Below are positions 48,000 through 59,297 of a stretch of 64,000 nt of DNA, one piece after another. Positions within the stretch are counted from its first letter, which is position 1. Every line of letters starts with the position of its first letter. The position numbers and the translations under genes are program-made. The stretch is from Pictodentalium vernedei (taxonomy: Eukaryota; Mollusca; Scaphopoda; Dentaliida; Dentaliidae). The DNA is taken from NCBI GenBank assembly GCA_031216915.1, contig CM062293.1, forward strand, positions 149,180,285 to 149,244,284, given 5' to 3'. The notes below the pieces were generated by a model that was not told the DNA's origin, ran no database searches, and worked only from the letters and a program-made list of their open reading frames with translations.

Positions 48000-50399
48000 A
48001 GGCGAATCGAGGTGAGAACCTTCACTTGCAGCCTCGACGAGGCCCCTGAGAGGAGAAACCACCACCTCGGGAAGTGACAGGAGTCCTGAGACTTTTCTGT
48101 CTGAGGCCGCCAGCAAGTCAGGCCGCATTGGCGCCTTCTTCTGAGCAGAAGCAGATGGAGCCAAAGGTGTAGCCGACGTCGCCGTCGAGGCAGATGCAGC
48201 AGGATGCTTGGCGGGCTGGAATGACCACCACCCGCAGCAGCAGGTTGGTCCAGCTGTCGCAGCAAAAGCTGGTCCTTCAAATGATGAAGAACCTCGCTAT
48301 GGACAGCTTCCCACGGAACCATGGAACAACTGAGGTCCAACCAAAGAGGCAGACCTCCAGAACAGCACGCTGCTCAGAAGGAAGGGATGGAGAAGAATCC
48401 AACACCGCATCCCGGCGTGCCAGCTCCAAATTAGCCCTGTTACAGGCGTGGAGTGTGTGTCAAGTTCATGAGGGCCTGTGACAAAACGCGAAAAGGCACC
48501 TGAGCATCATCAAACTCCCCTGGTGGAAAATATTCAGCCAGGGCAGCGACGACATGATCCGCGAGAGATAACATACCCAGCATCTCTCGGGACAGGCCCA
48601 CCATAGATTCCACTACTGACATCAGGAGAACTGCCGACTTAGGCTTAGATAACAAGAGGGAAGAAGAATCCTCATCCACAGTAGTCATCCCTTTTGAAGA
48701 CTGGTGGACAGACGGAATCGTAAACACGAAACCGTGATGGAGGCAGAAAAGCATCAGCTCTAGAAAAGAAAGAGCCCTTGAGGGCCTTAGAACGCATTTT
48801 GGCGTCTAAGCCCTGGAAGGACTCAACAACCTGAGCCGATTGCAGAGGACGCAAAGTCCCGGAGCTAGAAGGCTCAACGGGGTTCGGCGCTCCACAGTGG
48901 ATAGCGGCAGGACGGTCACAGATGGCTGGTCGGCAGGTTGAACGTCCGGCAATAAGCCAAAGACGAAATCCAAAGCCTGCCCCAAGACTGACGAGGGGGG
49001 GCCCATCACCTTCAAGAAAATCGTCATCCTCCGTTGCAGAGGAGACGTAGCCCAACTCAGGCTGACCAGCAGAAACCTCCTGTGAATACTGTGCAGTATC
49101 CAAGGGGCCAGGCGAGACATCTCGGCAACTGACCAAAGGAGGTTGTGCCTCAGGAGGCACACGGAGGCCAACTTGAGGGCTGCTAGAAAGCAACCGGGTG
49201 AGCGCCAAAACGGCCTGACGCAGGTCACCCCTGAGAATCCGTCGCAGCAGCATCGCCGATGGAGTGTCCTCCCAATGGACCCTTCTGGTAGAAGAACCCA
49301 AATCCTCAGAAGAGACTGACGTCTGAACGTCGATCGGCAGACAGAATGGGGGGATGGTCAGAAGACACCGGAGAGACAGTCCCGATTGTGACGCCCAGGG
49401 TCTCGGTAGCTGGACCTGGGACATGGTGAGAAGACACCGGAGGATTGTCCAAAGAATGACAAGAACCTGTCATGGCCTCTGCATGGCAGATGGCCCCAAA
49501 CTGCCCATCCTCTGAGACCGACGGCAAGCATCGATCAACATCCAGACTCGGAACACAGTGAGAAATCACCGGAGGAAGGTTCCGAGAGTGACAGCTAACC
49601 GGGGCTGTCACTGACCTCTGCCGAACAGCAGGCCCTGGATGCCAATGTCCCAACCCCATCCTGCTAGTCGGCACACTTGCAGGGAAGGAGGAATAATAAA
49701 CAATTTGCTTGAGGGGCGAGGAATTGCTGCCGAAGCGAATTCCGAACAGCTCAACCGACTAGGAGCAAACCTAGCCAGATGAGGGCAGAGCAGACAGCAA
49801 ACCCGCACAGCTTCTGCCGCGAAGCCAGGGGAGGCTGAGAGCTAACCGACACATCAGCAGATACAGCCTCGGTCCCCCGAGACTGTATACCATCCCCAGA
49901 GGAGATGGAAGAGCCACCATCATACAGAATAGGATCTGTAGTAACAACTTCCCTCACCAACTGTCGACGGCGTAGGAGGCAAATCAGAGAGGGTCACCAA
50001 GCTGACCTCGGAGAAGCTCTCTACGAAAACAGACACCTCAAGAGTGACATCAGAAGACAAAGAGAACCACGGTCTCCACGTCAGGTATCACTGAACTAGC
50101 ACTGTCAACAGTTGCAGAGGAACTCGCCACAGAAACAGACAGATCAGAATCCTGTGTGAGTCACCACGTGCACTAACAGAAATGTCTGCTACGGCACGGC
50201 TACCCTTACCCCGAGAACAAGGGGTTCTAGCTCTGGACAGAACCACTTTGTTAACAGAAGCCCAGGAATTTTGAGGACCAAACCCCACAAATACACATGA
50301 TTGGGTCTGAGTGCAATTGTTGTAAGTGACACATGTGGAATGAGGGTCGTCCACATGTTTCACTTGCAAGCAAGAGGTACAAAGAATAGTCTTTGGCAT
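48000..50399 (-). pseudogene. Element 5 ORF1 (Gag-like)
   Basis: Starts MPKTILCTSCLQVKHVDD with a partly kept Cys/His pattern, then Ser/Pro-rich sequence and a helical part ending in the LELARRDA-like block near 48,420. Open only in pieces. A second copy of the N-terminal two thirds is in the duplicate at 53.3-54.7 kb. Confidence 0.75.
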
Positions 50400-50469
50400 G
50401 ATATGAATGAGAATAATGGAATCAAGCTTCCCGCCGACGGAAAACAGAACAAAGGTCGTGTTCGCACAT

Positions 50470-50503
<34 letters not shown>

Positions 50504-51442
50504 GGGGGGGGGTGAACAAGACTAAGTGTGAAGAAACAAACAACAATGATCAAAAATAGCATGAAATAATAATTTTTGAAAGCTTGAAAAAGGATACAAT
50601 CCACTTGCACACATCAAATGCAGAAAGCACATACAATAAGTTGTTCACGAAGAAAACAGCTAAGTATAGCACGAGTCACAAAAATTTCCGACCATGTACA
50701 AATGGCGGAAATAAAAGGAATTGATGTCACGGTTGTTGCGCATGTGCTCAGTAAATGCAAGAGGTGTGCAGAGAGAGTACCTGTAATTTCGAGCGTTGGT
50801 CTCGCTCGACCCTTTTTTCGATCTTTTTCGTGCTTTTATACTCTATTACTTTTCCAGCTTGTTTGGATAAGTTCTCTAAAAGCTTGAGTTAGTTCCGAAG
50901 TAGGGCTTGCACTTAATTTACAGCCAATTGTAAACAATTGCGAGTAGGTTGAAAAGAAATGAAACATTTCCACAAGGGTTCTCTGTTTATATTCTTTAGA
51001 TGAATTGGAGACATTTCAATGTTTCCATTTTATCTCAACACAGAAGTGTACACATTCATATGTTGTTAGTTTTAAATTTGAAAGTATATTGCAGAATAGT
51101 TTTTTAATTTATGGGAAATGACTATTAACTGAAAAATCCTCGATTAATGGTGATTTGTCTACTATGAAAATTGAGAGTCAAGAGAGCCCTAATCTGTATG
51201 GACCCTCTTGGATACAGTTTATGGGAGAGAGTCTGTAGGCACTCTCCCAAAAATTGTAACAAATAAAAAACATGTAAACAAATTTCGATGACCAAGAATA
51301 ATTTAGCCTTCTATCAGTTAATGTTTTTCCGCATGCCTAAACCAGTCATAGAAGACTGTCATGATTTTCAATATTTTTCTTGTTTACTTTTTTATGTTTG
51401 TCAATAAAGAAATAAGAAATACATTTGTTTTCAGTTATACTT
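48846..51442. repeat. Segmental duplication, copy A
   Basis: Covers the ORF1 N-terminal part, leader and terminal repeat of element 5 plus about 480 bp of unique flank (to CATTTGTTTTCAGTT). Copy B at 53,262-56,743 matches with only scattered differences plus a 1-kb insertion, so the duplication is fairly recent. Confidence 0.88.
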
Positions 51443-52230
51443 GTCCATCTGTTTTGAAAGTTAAATATTGTCCACATAATATTTGTGTTATTTTCTGCAA
51501 ATTTGAGCAAGTTGGATGGCCACAAATCAAATATACCCGGTACCAAACAGAATCTGCATTTCAACCATACTTTGTTGCAAACATGTGACAATTGAATTTA
51601 CATCAATCAAAAAGGTAAAATTTTAAAGATTACCAACTTCATACTAATTTGGGAATATAAAGCAGGCCAACAAAAGCATCAATGCAGGGTCTGATCCAAG
51701 TAGATTGGGAAGGGGGGCTTTTTCTTGCTCTTGGGAAAATTATTCAACTGCTCATCTAAACATAAATCCACCTGGAAGCTCTTTTCCAGAGAGAATACAT
51801 CTTAAAATGTGTCAATCCCAATAAAGGATAGGGATGAATCCTTTATTAGGATTGACTATCAGAATCAGAAGAGCATAACGTCTATGTAATCAGATTATGA
51901 CATATACATGAAAGGCCATTAAAAAAAGTCTATGTTCTCAGGCACCCCCTGCGTCATTAAATTTCCGCTGCGTCAAAACTTTTTAATACCCAGTCAAAAA
52001 AATAAAACAAAAATGCTGCCCGGTCCAAAAAAAATGCCCGGTCAGTATTTTTGGATCGGAATTTTGAGCACGAGCACCAGTACACATTTCTCTGTAGTAT
52101 TTCAACATCCTGTTCCCATTTTCCTCCGTATTGTCATGCTTTGATTTTCTAACCATCATAGAAATGTTTTCTATGTTGGTACATATAACAACTTTTGAGG
52201 AAAATGCAGCTGTTATCTTTTCAAATTTGT
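50961..52230. other. Flank of element 5 and spacer
   Basis: The first 480 bp is part of the duplicated segment. The rest is AT-rich with no recognised gene or repeat. Confidence 0.5.
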
Positions 52231-52241
52231 AATGGACTGAA

Positions 52242-52624
52242 CGGGGGCGCGGGGTGGCGTCGCGGTAACCGGTTCTCGTCTGATCACCGAAGTTAAGCAA
52301 CGTTGAGTGCAGTTAGTAGTTGGATGGGTGACCATTTCAGTGACTGATTTGCACTCCCGCATTGTGTCCTTGGGCAAGGCACTTCACCCCGATTGCCTAC
52401 ATGGGGCACGATGTCACTGTGTACTAAGGCGTACTGCGCATGTCTTCAACCACTCTAACACTGCCTGTACCGCGGTGCAGAGTTCAGAGTTGGGGACCTG
52501 ACAGCCTCTCGTCGTTGCTCGGTGGTTCTCTCTGGGTACTCTGGCTTCCTCCACCTGTGTAAAACTGTCACCGACATGATATGACCCTGGTTGTTATCGT
52601 GTCATTAAACCCTAATAAAAAAAA
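52242..52624 (+). repeat. 5S rRNA-headed SINE with 11-bp TSD
   Basis: The head GGTTCTCGTCTGATCACCGA and AGTTAAGCAACGTTGAG, then TTGGATGGGTGACCA, match the internal promoter part of 5S rRNA, as in SINE3-type elements. The middle block TGTGTCCTTGGGCAAGGCAC and the tail are shared with the tRNA-headed SINE at 44.1 kb. A-rich end. Target duplications AATGGACTGAA and AATGGATTGAA (52,231-52,241 and 52,625-52,635). Confidence 0.88.
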
Positions 52625-52635
52625 AATGGATTGAA

Positions 52636-52976
52636 TATAATCCTGCAATGGAGCATCTTTGGCATGTCGTCAATAGCCAAGTTCACTGAAGCATTTCGCA
52701 ATATACGCGATGAGATAACACCAGTCCAGAGTTTGTAAAAGATGTCTTCCTGAAAATGTGAATATGATTTGTTAGGGTATCTTTTTCAGATTTCAGAATA
52801 AAACTTAAAAATAAAAAGTCTCCTGCCCTCATCAAAAATTTGAGACACAATTGCTTGAGGACATAGACATTTTTTTTAATGGCCTAAGGTTGGGGACAAT
52901 AGTGGTTTGTGTCAGAAATTGGGAATTTATAGAATGTACCCCATTGGAAAGGGGCCTTATTTCGGCCCCAAAAATG
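52636..52976. other. Spacer, nothing recognised
   Basis: No gene or repeat that I can support before the left end of element 6. Confidence 0.4.
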
Positions 52977-53261
52977 ATAAATTTTAAGTAATTTGTGTAT
53001 TTTTTATACTTACCAATGGCCCAGACTAGCTAACTCAAATTAATCCAGGGCCAAACACAAATTTTGCCCCCCAATCTCCCAAATTCGCATGAAAAACCGA
53101 AAAAATCAAGTCCTATATGGTCCTCTATACATTTTAGATCTGCACATATACAGTATCCAGGAAGGTACCGAAATTGGCACCAACCATCATTCTTTCTACA
53201 GATTGCCTGTTAAATGTTATAAGCAGCGGGGAGGTTTGAGTGCCCACTCATGGGAGGACCA

Positions 53262-56200
53262 GAGGACGCAAAGCCCCGGAGCTAGAAGGCTCAACAGGGT
53301 TACGGCGCTCCACAGTGGACCGCGGCCGGACGGTCACAGATGGCTGGTCAGAAGGTTGAACGTCCGGCAATAAGCCAAAGACGAAATCCAAAGCCTGCCC
53401 CAAGACTGACGAGGGGGGCCCATCACCTTCAAGAAAATTGTCATCCTCCGTTGCAGAGGAGACGTGGCCCAACTCGGGCTGACCAGCAGAAACCTCCTGT
53501 GAATACTGTGCAGTATCCAAGGGGCCAGGCGAGACATCTCGGCAACTGACAAAAGGAGGTTGTGCCTCAGGAGGCACACGGAGGCCAACTTGAGGGCTGC
53601 TAGAAAGCAACCGGGTGAGCGCCAAAACGGCCTGACGCAGGTCACCCTGAGAATCCGCCACAGCAGCATCGCCCGATGGAGTGTCCTCCCAATGTCCTCC
53701 CAATGGACCCTTCTGGTAGAAGAACCCAAATCCTCAGAAGAGGCCGACGTCGAACGTCGATCGGCAGACAGAATGGGGAGACGGTCAGAAGACAACGGAG
53801 GACAGTCCCGATTGTGACGCCCAGGGTTCGGTAGCTGGACCTGGGACACGGTGAGAAGACACCGGAGGATTGTCCCAAGAATGACAGGAACCTGTCATTG
53901 GCCTCTGCATGGCAGATGGCCCCAACTGCCCATCCTCTGAGACCGACGGCAAGCATCGATCAACATCCAGACTCGGAACACAGTGAGAAATCACCGGAGG
54001 AAGGTTCCGAGAGTGACAGCTAACCGGGGCTGTCACTGACCTCTGCCGAACAGCAGGCCCTGGATGCCAATGTCCCAACCCCATCCTGCTAGTCGGCACA
54101 CTTGCAGGGGAAGGAGGAATAATAAACAATTCGCTTGAGGGGCGAGGAATTGCTGCCGAAGCGACCGAACAGCTCAACCGACTAGGAGCAAACCTAGCCA
54201 GATGAGGCAGAGCAGACAGCAAACCCGCACAGCTTCGCCGCGAAGCCAGGGGAGGCTGAGAGTTAACCGACACAACCAACTGTCGACGGCGTAGGAGGCA
54301 AATCGGAGAGGGTCACCGAGCTGACCTTGGAGAAGCAGACACCTCAAGAGTGACATCAGAAGACAAAGAGACCACGGTCTCCACGGCAGGTATCACTGAA
54401 CTAGCACTGTCAACAGTTGCAGGGGAACTCGCCACAGAAACAGACAGATCAGAATCCTGTGTGAGTCACCATGTGCACTAACAGAAATGTCTGCTACGGC
54501 ACGGCTACCCTTACCCCGAGAACAAGGGGTTCTAGCTCTGGACAGAACCAATTTGTTAACAGAAGCCCAGAATTTTGAGGACCAAACCCCACAAATACCA
54601 CATGATTGGGTCTGAGTGCAATTGTTGCAAGTGACACATGTGGAAAGAGGGTCGTCCACATGTTTCACTTGCAAGCAAGAGGTACAAAGAATAGTCTTTG
54701 GCATGATATGAATGAGAAAAATGCCGCTCAGGATCACAGATCCAATGTCGAGTTGTGACCTTGACCTTTGACCAGGCGAGTCCAAGGTCAATAGGGTTCT
54801 TCCTCGCACCAAGGCCAACACACCTATGAAGTTTCATGACTCTAGGTTGAACCACTATCAAGTTCTCATCCGGAAACCAATTGTTGCGATATACTATGTT
54901 CAAGGTCACTGTGACCTTGACCTTTGACCTGGTGAGTCCAACATCAATAGGGTTCTTCCTCGCACCAAGGCCAACACGCCTGTAAAGTTTCATGGCTCTA
55001 GGTTGAACCACTATCAAGTTATCATCCGGAAACCAATTGTTGCGATATACTATGTTCAAGGTCACTGTGACCTTGACCTTTGACCTGGTGAGTCCAAGAT
55101 CAATAGGGTTCTTCCTCGCACCAAGGCCAACACACCTATAAAGTTTCATGACTCTAGGTTGAACCACTATCAAGTTATCATCAAGAAACCAATTGTTGCG
55201 ATATACTATGTTCAAGGTCATTGTGACCTTGACCTTTGACCTGGTGAGTCCAAGATCAATAGGGTTCTTCCTCGCACCAAGGCCAACACACCTATGAAGT
55301 TTCATGACTCTAGGTTGAACCACTATCAAGTTATCATCCGGAAACCAATTGTTGCAATATACTATGTTAAAGGTCACTGTGACCTTGACCTTTGACGTAG
55401 CGAGTCAAAAATCAATAGGGTTCTTCCCCTCACCAAGGCCAATCTACCTATGAAGTTTCATGAATGTGAGTTGAACCATTATCAAGTTATCATCCGGAAA
55501 CCAATTGTTTAAGATTTACTATGTTCAAGGTCACTGTGACCTTGACCTTCGACGTAGCATGTCCAAAATCAATAGGGTTCTTCCTCCCACCAAGACCAAC
55601 CTATGTATGAAGTTTAATGAATGTGAGTTGAACCACTATCAAGTTATCATCCGGAAACCAATTGTTTACGCCCGCCCGCCCTCCCGCCCACCCAACCGCC
55701 CGCCCGCCATTCACCAAACTATAAGTCGAGTTTGACTTCGTCACAACTCGACTAATAATGGAATCAAGCTTCCCGCCGACGGAAAACAGAACAAAGGTCG
55801 TGTTCGCACATGGGGGGGGGGGAACAAGACTAAGTGTGAAGAAACAAGCAACAATGATCAAAAATAGCATGAAATAATAATTTTTGAAAGCGTGAAAAAG
55901 GATACAATCCACTTGCACACATCAAACGCAGAAAGCACATACAATAAGTTGTTCACGAAGAAAACAGCTAAGTATAGCACGAGTCACAAAAATTTCCGAC
56001 CATGTACAAATGGCGGAAATAAAACGAATTGACGTCTCGGTTGTTGCGCATGTGCTCAGTAAATGCAAGAGGTGTGCAGAGAGAGTACCTGTAATTTCGA
56101 GCGTTGGTCTCGCTCGACCCTTTTTTCGATCTTTTTCGTGCTTTTATACTCTATTACTTTTCCAGCTTGTTTGGATAAGTTCTCTAAAAGCTTGAGTTAG

Positions 56201-56743
56201 TTCCGAAGTAGGGCTTGCACTTAATTTACAGCCAATTGTAAACAATTGCGAGTAGGTTGAAAAGAAATGAAACATTTCCACAAGGGTTCTCTGTTTATAT
56301 TCTTTAGATGAATTGGAGACATTTCAATGTTTCCATTTTATCTCAACACAGAAGTGTACACATTCATATGTTGTTAGTTTTAAATTTGAAAGTATATTGC
56401 AGAATAGTTTTTTAATTTATGGGAAATGACTATTAACTGAAAAATCCTCGATTAATGGTGATTTGTCTACTATGAAAATTGAGAGTCAAGAGAGCCCTAA
56501 TCTGTGTGGACCCTCTTGGATACAGTTTATGGGAGAGAGTCTGTAGGCACTCTTCCAAAAATTGTAACAAATAAAAAACATGTAAACAAATTTCGATGAC
56601 CAAGAATAATTTAGCCTTCTATCAGTTAATGTTTTTCCGCATGCCTAAACCAGTCATAGAAGACTGTCATGATTTTCAATATTTTTCTTGTTTACTTTTT
56701 TATGTTTGTCAATAAAGAAATAAGAAATACATTTGTTTTCAGT
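53262..56743. repeat. Segmental duplication, copy B
   Basis: Copy of 48,846-51,442 in the same orientation: ORF1 N-terminal part (start codon at 54,702-54,704), leader, terminal repeat (to about 56,268) and unique flank. It differs from copy A by scattered changes, a shorter G-run (about 10 versus 40) and a 1,037-bp inserted element. The joints show at most a base or two of shared sequence. Confidence 0.88.
54719..55755 (+). mobile_element. HINE-like tandem-repeat element with exact boundaries
   Basis: Comparison with copy A gives the empty site: GAGAA then TAATGG, so the insert lies between A and T with no clear target duplication. It holds about six monomers of 157 bp (blocks CAAGGTCACTGTGACCTTGA, AAGTTATCATCCGGAAACCA) and ends in a hairpin GTCGAGTTTGAC / GTCACAACTCGAC finishing on CTAA. 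GTCGAGTTGTGA near the 5' end is the inverted partner of the hairpin arm. A-T insertion, CTAA end, hairpin and subterminal inverted repeats fit Helitron/Helentron-type derivatives. The apparent long open frame here is monomer repetition. Confidence 0.75.
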
Positions 56744-57713
56744 TTTCATCGCTTCGATGGACGTTTGTCAGATGAAGTTAAACATTGAAATCAACACTCA
56801 ATCAAAATCGCTCTCCTCACATTTTTCACTCTCGCAAACTTTATTTGAGGTGAGCAATTTTCGACTCGCCTCCATTTTGCTCCCATTCGTCACTGACAAA
56901 ATGAGAATCATTTGTAAAGGACCTCCCATAGACCATTCCTGCCAGTTTTGATTCATATCAGCTCAGTAGTTCCAAAGAAGATGAAAATGTGATTTCCCAT
57001 AGGATTTCTATAGTAACTATAAGCTGCAATTGAAGCCATGTTTGCAACACAATCAACATTAAATGAAGATCATTGGTAGAGGGGGGTCCCAGTCATCAAC
57101 CATGCAAAGTTTCAAAACATTTGGCCCTGTGGTTTCAGAGGAGAAGATTTTTCAAAATCCACCAATCAGAATCAAAGAATGCCTCTGGCGGCCAATTTTT
57201 CAAACCCATGGGATCAAAATGAGGATTGTCTGTAGAGGACCTCCCATAGACTATCCCTGCCAGGTTTGGGTCATGTCACCTCAGTAGTTCCAGAGGAGTC
57301 GATGAAAATGTGATTTCTCACAGGGTTTCTACAGTAACCATTAGCTACAATTGTGGCCATGTTTGTGACCCAATCAACATTAAATGAGGATCGTTGGTAG
57401 AGGGGGGTCCCAGTGATCATTTATGTGAAGTTTCAAAACATTTGGCCTGGCAGTTTCAGAGGAGAAGATTTTTGAAAATCCACCAACCAGAATCAAAGAA
57501 TGCCTCTGGAAGCCATGTTTTTCATCCAACAGGAACAAAATGAAGATCGTTTGTAGAGGACCTCCCACAGACCATTCTTGCCAAGTTTGGTTCACACCGG
57601 CTCAGCGGTTACAGAGAAGAGGATGAAAATGTGAAAAGTTTATAGACGTCGGACGATGACAGATGCAAAGTGATGAGAAAAGCTCACAGGGCCTTCTAGG
57701 CCAGGTGAGCTAA
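56744..57713 (+). mobile_element. HINE-like tandem-repeat element, dimeric 322-bp unit
   Basis: Monomers of about 160 bp in two alternating types give a 322-bp period (TCAACATTAAATGAAGATCA at about 57,053 and again about 57,375). It ends with hairpin AGCTCACAGGGCCT / AGGCCAGGTGAGCT and CTAA at 57,710-57,713, like the element in DIRS element 3. It begins exactly where copy B of the duplication stops. Confidence 0.62.
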
Positions 57714-57877
57714 AAACTTGAATTACTTTACGGTGAGAGCACTGGGATAGGCATCTCACCACCAACAACATACTGTTACACCGGCTTCCAAACTTTTGTC
57801 ATCCCAGCTGACACATGTAGGACAGGAATCTGCAGGAGTACATCGACTACAGGCAAGGCAACACGCATGTAAACCTG
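57714..57877 (-). pseudogene. Element 6 ORF1, continuation of the Cys/His module
   Basis: Minus-strand residues GLHACCLACSRCTPADSCPT and the following CVSW continue the ORF1 zinc-type motif of subfamily I. The upstream residues lie beyond the inserted transposon, from 59,252. Fossil. Confidence 0.75.
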
Positions 57878-59251
57878 ACAGGCCCGTCGGAACGAAATTT
57901 ATATTGGGGGGGCTGATATTGCTAATTTGGGTGAACTGGCTGATACTAAATGGGTATGGGGTATCCAGATGCCGAAGGCATTTGGCACGAGTGCTGAAGG
58001 CACGAGCTTTGTGAGGGGGTGGGGGATGGAAGGGGGGGGGGGTTACTCCCCCAGAAAATTTTTTGAAAAGGGCAATCAAAGGAAGCATTCTGGTAGCTTT
58101 TGAAGCAAAAACGTCTTGATTTTTTTAAATGGCAAAAGTTGTTTTTTCAACAAAATGTTTCAAAAATCCCAATAGAACCCCATAACATTTGGGGACGGTT
58201 CTCACACCGGGCTCACCTGCAGGCCGTGGCCGTATTCCTTCATGCTAAAAAACAGTCAGGCCTTATGGTGGATTCATTAGTTTTATCATTACGCCAACGG
58301 TTGTCGTGGTCTTCTAAGCTGCCAAAGGAATTGCTCAAAACGTTTGCACATCAACATATGCAGGTGCATGTTATACATTCAGTGATACGTTCATAATTCT
58401 AATCCAGGGGCGTAGTAAGCTAATTTTATTTGGGGGGGGGGGGGGGGGTAGGACCTATATTCCCATAACGCGATGCATCATCCGAGCAGCGAGTGGGGTG
58501 AACACGAGAGGGGATATCCTCCGTCTTGTTATGGGGGGACCGGGGGCCTCCCCCGGGAAAAGTTCTGAATTTAAGATGTAAAAACATGCATTCTGGTTGA
58601 TTCTGAGCAAATAAATCGTATATTCCTATGACGCGAAGAGGCGAGTGGGGTGAGCACGAGAGGAGGTACCTCCCCGTCTCGTTGGTGGGGGTCCGGGGGA
58701 AATTTTTTCAATTTAAGATGTACAAATATGCATTCTGAGTGATTCTGAGCAAATACATCGTCAATAAGGAAATACGTCAGCTCTCTGATCAATTCAGCAT
58801 GATTTCCGAGCAGAATAACAGGAATAGTGAACATGCAATGAATTACCCTGTGGTTGGTTGGGGTTTAACATCGCTTTCCACAATTAGGCGAAAACACGAC
58901 TGTCAGGTTTATTGGTGGAAGAAAGCCCACATAGAACCCACTCAATCCAGTGATCATTAACAGCAATGTCAGAATATGGTAACCAGTGGGCATCCCGTGT
59001 GGAGAAACCACCAACCCAGCCAAGTAAAGCCTACTTTTGACAAATTTGTGGGGGTGGGGGTGGGGGAATATCCCCCCCACCCCCACCCCCCGGTTCCTAT
59101 GCCACTGTTCTAATCTGAGTTAATGTAATGTCCAGTTTTATTCAGATTACATCGGTTGCTCCCATCATGGATAAACTAACGACGAAATATGAGCAAATTA
59201 TTGGGGGGGGGCTGCAGCCCCCCCCCCACCCCCCGGTTCCGACGGGCCTGT
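57878..59251. mobile_element. DNA transposon with ACAGGCCCGTCGGAAC ends, in element 6
   Basis: Terminal inverted repeats of 16-17 bp, ACAGGCCCGTCGGAAC and its complement, followed inside by G-rich and C-rich runs. It splits the ORF1 Cys/His module of element 6. A short CAG or similar direct repeat flanks it but is too short to be decisive. No transposase recognised. It carries a hAT-type element. Confidence 0.65.
58405..59107. mobile_element. hAT-type element with perfect 8-bp TSD
   Basis: Ends CAGGGGCGTAGTAAGC and, inverted, CAGTGGCATAGGAACC. TTCTAATC at 58,397-58,404 and 59,108-59,115 is a perfect 8-bp target duplication. The interior holds two diverged tandem units of about 170 bp (GCATTCTG, GATTCTGAGCAAAT) and poly-G/poly-C runs inside each end. 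Third level of nesting in this DIRS fossil. Confidence 0.82.
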
Positions 59252-59297
59252 CTGAGGAAGACTTCCTAGCCTTGCATTTTGAGCAGTAAGTTTTCAT
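59252..59297 (-). pseudogene. Element 6 ORF1 start
   Basis: Minus-strand MKTYCSKCKARKSSSD matches the element 1 ORF1 start MKGYCSNCNGKKSSSD almost residue for residue, which fixes the family and the reading direction. Fossil. Confidence 0.8.

Larger units (their letters stand above)
44466..50960 (-). mobile_element. DIRS-like YR retrotransposon, element 5 (subfamily III)
   Basis: About 6.5 kb. Inverted terminal repeats (44,466-44,732 and 50,719-50,960) with ends like TACCTACCACAATCATTTAC differ at roughly 6% of positions by eye. Order on the minus strand: short leader, ORF1, reverse transcriptase/RNase H, YR, internal complementary region. A G-run of about 40 bases lies in the leader (50,471-50,511). 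Fossil with several breaks. Its ORF1 half plus flank is duplicated at 53.3-56.7 kb. Confidence 0.9.

Noticed and set aside
52263-52335. A 5S rRNA gene
   Set aside because: Only the internal promoter part matches, and it heads a SINE body with A-rich end and target duplications.
54556-55377. A 273-codon open frame with repeated protein units
   Set aside because: It simply reads through 157-bp tandem monomers; the repeat is in DNA and other frames are open too.
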